Under the pieces are notes generated by a model that saw only the letters and a program-made list of their open reading frames with translations, was not told where the DNA came from and ran no database searches. This document shows positions 1 to 5,278 of a DNA stretch of 7,359 nucleotides, piece by piece; position 1 is the first letter of the stretch; every line of letters starts with the position of its first letter. The DNA is from an uncultured Victivallaceae bacterium (GTDB lineage Bacteria; Verrucomicrobiota; Lentisphaeria; Victivallales; Victivallaceae), in contig CAKUKT010000120.1 in the NCBI GenBank assembly GCA_934663655.1, forward strand, positions 1 to 7,359. Direction: 5' to 3'. A program made the position numbers and the translations under genes.

Positions 1-346
1 GATCGATCAAGTCGTCGATTACCGAAGTCGGAATCAGCGGCTCAGCCCCTTGAACGTTGATCACAATATCGATGTTGCAACCAGATTTTTTCACCGCCTC
101 GGCGATCCGGTCGGTCCCCGACGGGTGGTCGGGTGAGGTCATCACCGCCCGGCCGCCGAAGCCGGTCACCACGTCGAAAATCCGTTGATCGTCGGTCGCC
201 ACCAGGACGAGCTGAGCCTGCGAGGCGGCGGATTTTTCGTATACATGCTGAATCATCGGTTTGCCGGCCAGCATCGCCAGCGGTTTGCCGGGAAAACGGC
301 TGCTGGCATAGCGTGCGGGGATGACTATTGCGGTGAAATCATTCAT
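1..346 (-). CDS. kdsB: 3-deoxy-manno-octulosonate cytidylyltransferase (CMP-Kdo synthetase), N-terminal part
   Basis: KdsB activates Kdo with CTP to give CMP-Kdo in the cytoplasm, the donor for the Kdo residues of LPS. Only the first 115 residues are in the window; the gene continues past position 1. Visible motifs are the nucleotide-binding loop [14 protein letters not shown] (residues 9-22), the ATDD segment (50-53), [10 protein letters not shown] (74-83) and [11 protein letters not shown] (96-106), all colinear with E. coli KdsB. The start ATG at 346 directly follows the hldA stop codon (TGA-ATG), with a GGAG site 9 bases upstream inside the hldA coding end, so the two are probably translationally coupled. 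Oddity: the family motif is NVQGDEP, whose Asp (E. coli Asp100) binds the catalytic Mg2+; here the residue is Ala101 (codon GCT). Family identity is secure; whether this copy is fully active is not. Confidence 0.93.
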   Translation of the reverse strand, partial: MNDFTAIVIPARYASSRFPGKPLAMLAGKPMIQHVYEKSAASQAQLVLVATDDQRIFDVVTGFGGRAVMTSPDHPSGTDRIAEAVKKSGCNIDIVINVQGAEPLIPTSVIDDLID

Positions 347-1360
347 TCAATCATTCTCCAATATCGCCTGTTTGAGTTCCTCCGCCTCGATCGGCACGGT
401 CCCCATTTTCCCGACCACCACTCCGGCGGCGCGGTTGGCGATCTCCGCCGCCTGCAGAGGAGGAGCCCCGGAGACCAGCGCCAGCGTGTAGGCTGCAGTC
501 ACCGTGTCTCCCGCTCCGGAAACATCGTAAACCTCCCGGGCGCGGGTCGGAATCAGCTTCGCCGGCCCGGAGGCGTCATCGTAAAGCGCCATCCCCTGCG
601 CCGCCAGGGAAATCAACAGCTGCCGAGGGTTCCAGAGCCGGAAAAGCCTGCCGGCGGCCCGGGCAAGACCGGGGTCGTCCGCCGGATGAGCCCCGGGATG
701 GGTATCGCGGACATCACCCATTGCAAAGGCTTCCCCCCGGTTGGGTTTTATCACGGTGAGTCCCTTCACCGGCGCGACCCCGCCCGGTTTCGGATCAAGC
801 GCCGTCACCAGCCGCTCTCCGGCGGCGGCGATCACCGCTTCGAGCATCTCCTTGCTGAGTACCCCTTTGGCATAGTCTTCAAAGATCACCGCGTCAAATT
901 CGTTCTTGGCGATCCGGTCAATCATTGCTTCGACGAGCGCGGTTCTCAAGGTTGATTCCAGGGGGAAAATGTCCTCAAAATCCTCCCGCAGCAGTTGCTG
1001 GGAACCGGCGACGATCCGTCGTTTCTCGGTGGTACGCCGCGCCGGGTCGTGGAGGATCCCTTCGGCGTCGATGCCGTCGGCGCCGAGGAGTTCATTGATC
1101 TCGCGCCCGGCATCATCGTCACCGACGACTCCAAACCCGCAGACCCGGGCTCCGAGTGAGGCGAGGTTACGCATCACATTGCCGGCACCGCCGAGACAGC
1201 AACTGCGACGACGGATATTGATCACCGGCACCGGCGCTTCCGGAGAGATGCGGGTTACCGCTCCCCAAAGATAGACGTCGAGCATCAGATCGCCGATGAC
1301 GGCAATCCGTTTCCCACGGAAATTATCGACAATCCGGCAGGTTTCGTTGAGGGAGGTCAT
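347..1360 (-). CDS. hldA: D-glycero-beta-D-manno-heptose-7-phosphate kinase (stand-alone HldA/RfaE1)
   Basis: This PfkB/ribokinase-family enzyme phosphorylates heptose 7-phosphate at C1 in the ADP-heptose pathway for the LPS inner core. The 337 residues match the kinase half of E. coli HldE: IGDLMLDVYLWG (22-33) with SRISPEAPVPV-like TRISPEAPVPV (36-46), GGAGNVMRNLASLGA (57-71), REDFED (125-130), EDYAKG (161-166), DPK (189-191), IKPNRGE (204-210) and the signature YDVSGAGDT (278-286), with catalytic-base Asp285. The C-terminal nucleotidyltransferase domain of HldE is absent, so the adenylyltransferase step must come from a separate gene not seen here. The start ATG overlaps the stop of the upstream gene (ATGA), with GGAG five bases before it within that gene's GAG-GAG-AAA end. 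The TRSEQGM-like segment reads SLAAQGM (251-257), a mild deviation. Confidence 0.93.
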   Translation of the reverse strand: MTSLNETCRIVDNFRGKRIAVIGDLMLDVYLWGAVTRISPEAPVPVINIRRRSCCLGGAGNVMRNLASLGARVCGFGVVGDDDAGREINELLGADGIDAEGILHDPARRTTEKRRIVAGSQQLLREDFEDIFPLESTLRTALVEAMIDRIAKNEFDAVIFEDYAKGVLSKEMLEAVIAAAGERLVTALDPKPGGVAPVKGLTVIKPNRGEAFAMGDVRDTHPGAHPADDPGLARAAGRLFRLWNPRQLLISLAAQGMALYDDASGPAKLIPTRAREVYDVSGAGDTVTAAYTLALVSGAPPLQAAEIANRAAGVVVGKMGTVPIEAEELKQAILEND

Positions 1361-1827
1361 TTTTTCTCCTCCGCTTCCGCGGCGATCAGCGAATCGATAT
1401 AAACGTCGGGAGTGATGGTTCGTTCGACGGAGATCGGTTTCCCCTGGTTGATTTTAGTCACCAGAGCGCGTGAATCCCTGACCAGGGTGAGGAGTTCGTT
1501 GACCTCTTCGTCAGGAATATTTTTCACTTCGGTGCGCAAATAATCGGCCAGCTGGTTCATATTCCAGGAGATCAGGCTCAGTTCCAGCTGGGCGGTCTGG
1601 TTTGACACCTTTGAATTGCGGATTGCCCGCCGCAGCGAATCGAATTGCTCCTGCAACTCCAGCCGTCGTACCGAACGTGCCATCGCCTCCTCCCGGCGAA
1701 GGTAGGAGGGAATCGCAACCGCCAGCGCTATTTCGCATAAGACGATTGCGAAAAATATCAACACCGCTCCCAGGGCGACGTAGTCGCGCCGGAATTTTGC
1801 GGAGTAGACGATTTTCCGAGCTGCCAT
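1357..1827 (-). CDS. Single-pass membrane protein with helical extracytoplasmic region, function unknown
   Basis: I do not recognise this 156-residue protein. The N-terminus is basic (MAARKIVYSAKFRRDY), followed by one strongly hydrophobic segment at about residues 16-40, consistent with an uncleaved anchor that leaves the rest outside the cytoplasm. Residues 43-130 are rich in charged and Leu/Ile positions (RREEAMARSVRRLELQEQ and on), suggesting long helices or a coiled coil; the end is acidic (AAEAEEKK). I chose the ATG at 1827 because GGGGAG lies about six bases upstream. The frame stays open to an ATG at 1947, but that stretch is Arg/Ser-rich and has no good ribosome site. The stop overlaps the hldA start by four bases, so co-expression with hldA and kdsB is likely. 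A scaffold or partner for envelope assembly would fit, but this is inference from context. It does not look like LptC, whose periplasmic part is beta-rich. Confidence 0.75.
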   Translation of the reverse strand: MAARKIVYSAKFRRDYVALGAVLIFFAIVLCEIALAVAIPSYLRREEAMARSVRRLELQEQFDSLRRAIRNSKVSNQTAQLELSLISWNMNQLADYLRTEVKNIPDEEVNELLTLVRDSRALVTKINQGKPISVERTITPDVYIDSLIAAEAEEKK

Positions 1828-1945
1828 AAATTTCTCCCCGGTCGAACCATGTTGTCTCGCCGGATGGTTTGAGTGTTCATTGAATTCTCCGCCGCGCGGA
1901 ACTCTTTCGGAACACTTCGGTTTCGAGCGACGACAACCAGATGAC

Positions 1946-1973
1946 AATATACACTCTTTGTGCTCTTTTTCAA
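1946..1973 (-). promoter_or_regulatory. Candidate sigma-70 promoter for the membrane protein-hldA-kdsB set
   Basis: On the minus strand TTGAAA (1968-1973) and TATATT (1946-1951) are separated by exactly 16 bases. The -35 overlaps the stop codon of the zinc peptidase gene (1970-1972), and the predicted start near 1940 gives a leader of about 110 bases before the ATG at 1827. The 142-bp gap here is the largest between genes of the string, which fits an internal promoter. Prediction from hexamer match only. Confidence 0.45.
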
Positions 1974-2659
1974 TCCCGCCGGCCGAAGGCTCCCGCCCGG
2001 AAAAGATAGTAAAGCAACGTCAGAAGCGCACTTACCGCCGCCGCCACATAGGTGAGAAACGCTGCCGTCAATACCTCTCCGGCGGCCGGTTCCTCGGTCG
2101 GGGTGACGATGCCGGCTCTGACCATGAGTTCCCGGGCGCGGCGACTGGCGTCATACTCCACCGGCAGCGTGACCAGCGAAAAAAGCACCGCGGCGGAAAA
2201 ACAGATGATCCCGAGCCAGATCAGCGCCGGGATGGCGAACAGAAAACCGCCAACCAGAAATATATATGACAGCGGTCCGGCACTGCTGGCAGCGGGCACA
2301 AGCGCGCTGCGCAAGCCCAGTGCGGAATAATTGGTTGCATGTTGAATGGCGTGTCCGGCCTCATGGCAGGCGACCCCGATTGCGGCGATACTTGTCGAAT
2401 CATAGACACTCTCCGACAAGCGCAGACGCCGGGACGTGGGATCGTAGTGATCGGAGAGAAAGCCGTTGACCCGTTCGATCACCACTCCGGATATTCCGGC
2501 GTCGGCGAGCAGTCGCGCCGCCGCTTGCGCCCCGGTCATGCCGGACGATACCCGCACCCGGCTGTAACGATCAAACGCGCCGCGGGTTTTTGCGGTCGCC
2601 CACAGTGACAGCAGCAGCCCGGGAATCATGAAAATTAAATAGACCGGATCAAAGAACAT
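1970..2659 (-). CDS. YugP-type membrane zinc metallopeptidase (Zn_peptidase_2 family)
   Basis: This 229-residue integral membrane protein belongs to the neutral zinc metallopeptidase family typified by Bacillus YugP, whose substrates are largely unknown. The zinc motif HEAGH is at residues 99-103 (VACHEAGHAIQHATNYS), and a likely third ligand is Glu169 in LPVEYDASRRA, the second family hallmark. Predicted membrane segments are about residues 4-22, 134-150, 150-166 and 196-220; the N-terminal MFFDPVYLIFMIPGLLLSLWA start is also typical. The length is close to the usual 220-230. The ATG at 2659 is preceded by AGGGAGAG at a suitable distance. The gene follows the HAD phosphatase gene by 40 bases and precedes envelope-related genes, suggesting a job in envelope protein turnover, which is inference. 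Confidence 0.9.
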   Translation of the reverse strand: MFFDPVYLIFMIPGLLLSLWATAKTRGAFDRYSRVRVSSGMTGAQAAARLLADAGISGVVIERVNGFLSDHYDPTSRRLRLSESVYDSTSIAAIGVACHEAGHAIQHATNYSALGLRSALVPAASSAGPLSYIFLVGGFLFAIPALIWLGIICFSAAVLFSLVTLPVEYDASRRARELMVRAGIVTPTEEPAAGEVLTAAFLTYVAAAVSALLTLLYYLFRAGAFGRRD

Positions 2660-2699
2660 ATTGTTATCTCTCCCTGAACTTTATATTTACAAATGGTTG

Positions 2700-3356
2700 T
2701 CAACCCTGGTTCCAGTCCAGTATCGGCCAGCCGTTGCGCTTGGCTGCTTCCAGCAGGCCCGGCGAAGGATTCACCGCGTAAGGATGGCCAACCGTTTCCA
2801 GCAGCGGCAGATCGTTGATGCTGTCGCCGTAGGCGGCGAAATCGCTCAACGGCAGCCGGTATTTCGCCGCGAGGCGTTCGGCGACGGTGATCTTGACCGC
2901 TCCGACATAATAATCGGTGACGGATCCGGTGAAACGGTCGCCGCACAGTTCCAGCGGGGTTCCGAACACGTTCTCAATACCGAAAAAATCCGCGACCGGA
3001 CGGGCGACTTCACTGTTGGTCGAAGTGACGATGGCGATCTCTTCGCCATTTTTGCGGCACTGACTGACGTATGAAATGGCGCCGGGGCGGCACTTCGGAC
3101 GGATGCACTCCTCAAAATGAAGTCGGCTCAGTTCCCGGATTTCATCACGGGTACGACCGACGAACTCCCGGAGCTGGAAAGCGACGAATGCCCGCTGATC
3201 GAGGGTTCCGGCATTGTAGTCGGCGAAAAAACGTTCCGCTTCCGCCAGCGCCGATTCCGGAGCGATCCGGTGGCGAACGAGAAACTGTTTCCAGGTTACG
3301 TCGCAGTCAGCGTCAATCAGGGTGTGGTCCATGTCGAAGAGGTGGAATCGAATCAT
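2700..3356 (-). CDS. HAD-IB family phosphatase (SerB/CicA-like)
   Basis: A cytoplasmic haloacid-dehalogenase superfamily phosphomonoesterase of 218 residues, the usual length of the IB subfamily. Motif I is FDMDHT (7-12) with nucleophile Asp8 and acid/base Asp10. A helical cap follows (about 18-90). Motif II is IVTSTN (109-114), motif III Lys155 (VGAVKI), and motif IV GDSINDLPLL (177-186) with Asp178 and Asp182; HPYAVNP and GWPILD near the end are typical of the subfamily. The substrate cannot be read from sequence: relatives include phosphoserine and histidinol-phosphate phosphatases. Being in a string with hldA and kdsB, a sugar-phosphate substrate of the heptose or Kdo pathway is conceivable but unproven. 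I chose ATG 3356, with GAGGAG about 11 bases upstream, because motif I then sits at the normal distance from the N-terminus. The frame is open a further 60 codons to a GTG at 3536 (separate entry). Confidence 0.87.
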   Translation of the reverse strand: MIRFHLFDMDHTLIDADCDVTWKQFLVRHRIAPESALAEAERFFADYNAGTLDQRAFVAFQLREFVGRTRDEIRELSRLHFEECIRPKCRPGAISYVSQCRKNGEEIAIVTSTNSEVARPVADFFGIENVFGTPLELCGDRFTGSVTDYYVGAVKITVAERLAAKYRLPLSDFAAYGDSINDLPLLETVGHPYAVNPSPGLLEAAKRNGWPILDWNQG

Positions 3357-3536
3357 TGACGGATCTTCTCCTCGTCTTGTCGGTTCGAACAGTTCGATGC
3401 AAATCAAAAAAACGCCGCCTTCTTTATCCCTCTCTCCAGGAATGGAAACGACATCCACCCCTCCGGGAAAGGCGATCCACTTTGTCGTCGGAGCCGCCGG
3501 CAACAGCGCAACTTTGAAATAATCAGGTGGTTTCAC
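3357..3536 (-). other. Open in-frame extension upstream of the HAD phosphatase (alternative GTG start or leader)
   Basis: Sixty codons without a stop run from a GTG at 3536 straight into the phosphatase ATG. The predicted peptide begins MKPPDYFKVALLPAAP and has a hydrophobic stretch EGGVFLICIELFEP, so it is not obviously random. GAGAG lies six bases before the GTG, and a TGA four codons upstream bounds the frame. HAD-IB proteins normally begin only a few residues before motif I, which argues that this is untranslated leader or a separate peptide rather than part of the enzyme. By chance a run of this length is not rare. Confidence 0.25.
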
Positions 3537-3596
3537 CGCATTCTCTCATGGCTGCAATGCCGTTGCACCGCCGGAAGGCAGCATTTTCCGCAACAT

Positions 3597-3626
3597 AATA
3601 TAGCTTCAACCGCGGAAGATTGCCAG
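3597..3626 (-). promoter_or_regulatory. Candidate promoter for the HAD-peptidase gene string
   Basis: Minus-strand -10 TATATT (3597-3602) with a weak -35 CTGGCA (3621-3626) at 18 bases. Transcription would start near 3590, upstream of both the GTG at 3536 and the ATG at 3356. It is the best match in the divergent spacer in this direction, but the -35 is poor. Confidence 0.3.
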
Positions 3627-3640
3627 ATGTGGTGAAAAAT

Positions 3641-3652
3641 TTTCCCGGGAAA
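3641..3652. promoter_or_regulatory. Perfect 12-bp palindrome between divergent promoters, possible operator
   Basis: TTTCCCGGGAAA is fully self-complementary and lies between the minus-strand promoter candidate (3597-3626) and the plus-strand one (3688-3715). Such a position suits a dimeric regulator, but no second copy or known regulator motif is recognised. Confidence 0.2.
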
Positions 3653-3687
3653 CCAGTGGATTTTTATCTCTTTTTTTTGCTTGAGCA

Positions 3688-3715
3688 TTGTAAAACGGCT
3701 TGATTTTTCCATAAT
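3688..3715 (+). promoter_or_regulatory. Candidate promoter for the prepilin-like gene
   Basis: TTGTAA (3688-3693) and CATAAT (3710-3715) are spaced 16 bases apart in an AT-rich patch of the spacer. The predicted start near 3722 would leave an untranslated leader of roughly 100 bases before ATG 3821. An alternative is TTGATT (3700-3705) with TAAATT 16 bases downstream. Confidence 0.4.
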
Positions 3716-3820
3716 TACGCATAAATTAATGTTTGGATGCTCATATGGAGCGCAAACCATCCCGTTGTCGGAGTTGAGCGTCGGCCCGGGAGAAAATATT
3801 TGGGAAAGGTTCCGGTTGAA

Positions 3821-4648
3821 ATGAAAAAAATCACATCTGAATTTGTTGAACTGCGGGGAGTTCGGCATCCCGGTGACGGTTCCCGCGCCGGTTTGGGCCG
3901 TCGCGTGAGTCCGGCGGTCAGCCGCTTCACCTTGATCGAACTTCTGGTGGTAATCGGCATCATCGCCATTCTCGCCGGAATGGTAATGCCCGCGCTCGGC
4001 CATGCTCGGGCCTCCGGGCAGCGCGCCAACTGCCTCAACAATAAGAAGCAGATTGTACAGTCTTCGATGATGTACGGTAATGAGAACTCCAATCTGCTTG
4101 TTTACTGGCTGGATGGTCATAATTACGCCTATGTCCTCAATGGCAAGGATGATGATTATCAGGCTTATTTGCCTGATAAATCGTTGATGTGCACGGTCGC
4201 CAAGGCCAGCCTCAATGCCGACGCGAGCAATGCCACCGGTATGATCAACGTGGTGGACTGGGCAACTTTCTGGAAAAAGAGCGAAACTGACACACTGCGT
4301 GCAAAACACGGACGGTTTGTGGTTAAAAGCAGCGGGGAGACCACCACGGATGTCGCTTACGCCGTTGAGAAGATGAAGAATCCGAGCGCATTGGCGTTGT
4401 ATGCCGACACCTTCAAGCTGATCGAAGCCGGTGATCAGGAGACCGCCGTATGGAGTTTTGTTCCCGACGGGAGTGAAGACAATTTCTCCAAGGTTAAGGC
4501 TTACGTCACCACCATCCATTTGAAACAGTCGGTGGTCGCTTTTGCCGACGGCCGGGCTGAATCACTTTCGGCTGAGCAGCTTGCCGGCGGTGACATCGGT
4601 ATCACTACTACGCTCAATGCGGAGATGGAGGCAGCCATCACCAACTGA
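3821..4648 (+). CDS. Prepilin-type cleavage/methylation domain protein with H-X9-DG motif
   Basis: A type IV pilin/type II secretion pseudopilin-like protein of 275 residues. The N-methylation helix [18 protein letters not shown] is at 36-53, with Phe36 as probable mature residue 1 and Glu40 as the conserved Glu5. [16 protein letters not shown] follows, typical of the large Lentisphaerota/Planctomycetota family. Near the C-terminus His233, nine residues, then Asp243-Gly244 form the processing-associated H-X9-DG motif. Cys71 and Cys124 could pair. Start choice: ATG 3821 (MKKITSEF) follows GGGAAAGG; an upstream ATG at 3737 gives a less plausible leader, and an internal GTG (codon 29) would give a short leader MSPAVSR. 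With ATG 3821 the leader is 35 residues, basic and long, and the residue before the cut is Arg rather than the classical Gly. No assembly ATPase, secretin or peptidase gene is nearby, so it is an orphan. Presumed location is inner membrane or periplasm; the exact role is unknown. Confidence 0.9.
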   Translation: MKKITSEFVELRGVRHPGDGSRAGLGRRVSPAVSRFTLIELLVVIGIIAILAGMVMPALGHARASGQRANCLNNKKQIVQSSMMYGNENSNLLVYWLDGHNYAYVLNGKDDDYQAYLPDKSLMCTVAKASLNADASNATGMINVVDWATFWKKSETDTLRAKHGRFVVKSSGETTTDVAYAVEKMKNPSALALYADTFKLIEAGDQETAVWSFVPDGSEDNFSKVKAYVTTIHLKQSVVAFADGRAESLSAEQLAGGDIGITTTLNAEMEAAITN

Positions 4649-4669
4649 TCTCCCGCAAGGGGGGGCGTC

Positions 4670-4700
4670 GAGCCTTGATGGGGGCGAGAGCCTTGATGGG
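4670..4700 (+). repeat. Short direct repeat, two copies of a 13-mer
   Basis: GAGCCTTGATGGG occurs at 4670-4682 and again at 4688-4700, an 18-bp period, just after the prepilin stop codon. It opens the repeat-rich non-coding stretch. Confidence 0.7.
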
Positions 4701-4728
4701 ACCGGGTCTCGGGCGAATGTGCAAATCC

Positions 4729-4884
4729 GCGCGGAAGCCTCTGCGTATTGGAGGGTCTTCGAGGTGCACGCTCGGAACTCTGAGCACTGGTAGGTTTTCG
4801 TGGTACCCGCTCGGAAGTCTCTGACCGCCGACGAGGATGATCCGGTGGTGGAGGTTCTTGATCGCTCGGGGGGAAGTCTCTCTG
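4729..4884 (-). repeat. Degenerate tandem repeat, four units of about 39-61 bp
   Basis: Read on the minus strand, each unit opens with CAGAG followed by a form of CTTCCGAGCG: unit heads end at 4884, 4823, 4782 and 4743 (plus-strand coordinates), giving periods of 61, 41 and 39 bp. The second half of each unit also recurs as variants of ACCTCGAAGACCCTCCA. Units are too diverged and unevenly spaced to be a CRISPR array. The open minus-strand frame across them yields a Ser/Arg/Thr-rich sequence with no recognisable domain, so I treat this as non-coding. Function unknown. Confidence 0.6.
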
Positions 4885-5074
4885 ATGGGCGCCGGGCGTG
4901 AAAAGTTCGCTTCATTCGCGTCTCAAATGGTTCTCCCGACCGGCAGGCGAAAGATTTTCGCGCGAATGGTTTTCGGATGGGAGCGCGGCTGAGCCACAAA
5001 ACGTTGGAAGAGCAAGGAACTGCTCGACCGAGTTTCCCGTCGGCTTGACCCTTTATTGCAATTTCTGATTGCAA
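4885..5074. other. Gene-free stretch with several inverted repeats, possible structured RNA or long 3' UTR
   Basis: No convincing gene. Inverted repeats seen: CATTCGCG (4913-4920) with CGCGAATG (4961-4968); GCGAAA (4947-4952) with TTTCGC (4956-4961), which competes with the first; and TTGCAAT (5056-5062) with ATTGCAA (5068-5074) around a 5-base loop. The stretch ends against a strong plus-strand terminator, so a plus-strand transcript, either the pilin mRNA tail or an independent small RNA, would contain these structures. I see no clear promoter inside it. Confidence 0.35.
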
Positions 5075-5077
5075 AAT

Positions 5078-5278
5078 TCATAACCGGTGCAACCGCGCCG
5101 GTTTTGGTTTTTCAGGCGATGTTTCTACCGGCGGCTCTTCTTCCACACCTCGTGGGTTTAACGAATACCCGGCTTCATGGTCGTAATAAATACCCAAGCG
5201 GTGTTCCCCGATGACGCGGAACTCCGCCTGGGTTAAGCTGAAAATTCCTTCCGGAACCGGATTCCGGAAATATTTCAA
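5078..5278 (-). CDS. Possible 66-residue protein coupled to the sigma factor gene (TTG start)
   Basis: Unrecognised. The frame begins with TTG at 5278, overlapping the sigma-factor stop in TTGA, the arrangement expected for coupled re-initiation. The predicted peptide [20 protein letters not shown] continues with [20 protein letters not shown] (21-40) and an acidic/Pro/Lys tail ending ARLHRL; it has no membrane segment and looks protein-like. Against it: no ATG start, no clear ribosome site, and its last eleven codons coincide with the plus-strand terminator hairpin. It could instead be the 3' trailer of the sigma gene. The sigma protein itself is complete at region 4.2, so this is not a frameshifted tail. 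Confidence 0.4.
   Translation of the reverse strand: MKYFRNPVPEGIFSLTQAEFRVIGEHRLGIYYDHEAGYSLNPRGVEEEPPVETSPEKPKPARLHRL
5082..5112 (+). terminator. Rho-independent terminator, plus strand
   Basis: AACCGGTGC (5082-5090) and GCGCCGGTT (5095-5103) form a 9-bp stem with one G-U pair and loop AACC, followed by TTGGTTTTT. It would end transcripts coming from the prepilin side, about 430 bases after its stop. On the other strand the stem is followed only by ATGAATTTT, so it may stop leftward transcription from the sigma gene weakly. It overlaps the end of the small ORF at 5078-5278. Confidence 0.65.

Noticed and set aside
185..955. Plus-strand frame of 256 codons opposite hldA and kdsB
   Set aside because: Both minus-strand genes are identified by several family motifs; this frame is His/Arg/Gly-rich with no recognisable domain.
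1828..1947. N-terminal extension of the single-pass membrane protein to an ATG at 1947
   Set aside because: The extra residues are Arg/Ser/Gly-rich, lack a ribosome site and would lie next to the predicted -10; GGGGAG just before ATG 1827 supports the shorter form.
3737..3820. Earlier ATG at 3737 for the prepilin-like gene
   Set aside because: It would give a 63-residue leader, far too long for a prepilin, and ATG 3821 has a purine-rich site and a typical MKK start.
3533..4519. Long open frame of 328 codons on the minus strand opposite the prepilin gene
   Set aside because: It is antisense to a protein with clear FTLIEL and H-X9-DG motifs, its own sequence shows no domain, and it lacks a sensible start region.
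4729..4884. Possible CRISPR array
   Set aside because: Repeats are diverged and spacings uneven (39, 41, 61 bp), with no unique spacers between identical repeats and no cas gene.
4562..5074. Minus-strand frame of 170 codons across the repeat-rich intergenic region
   Set aside because: It starts at TTG inside an inverted repeat, has no ribosome site, is Ser/Arg/Thr-rich because of the tandem repeats, and runs into the antisense of the prepilin gene.
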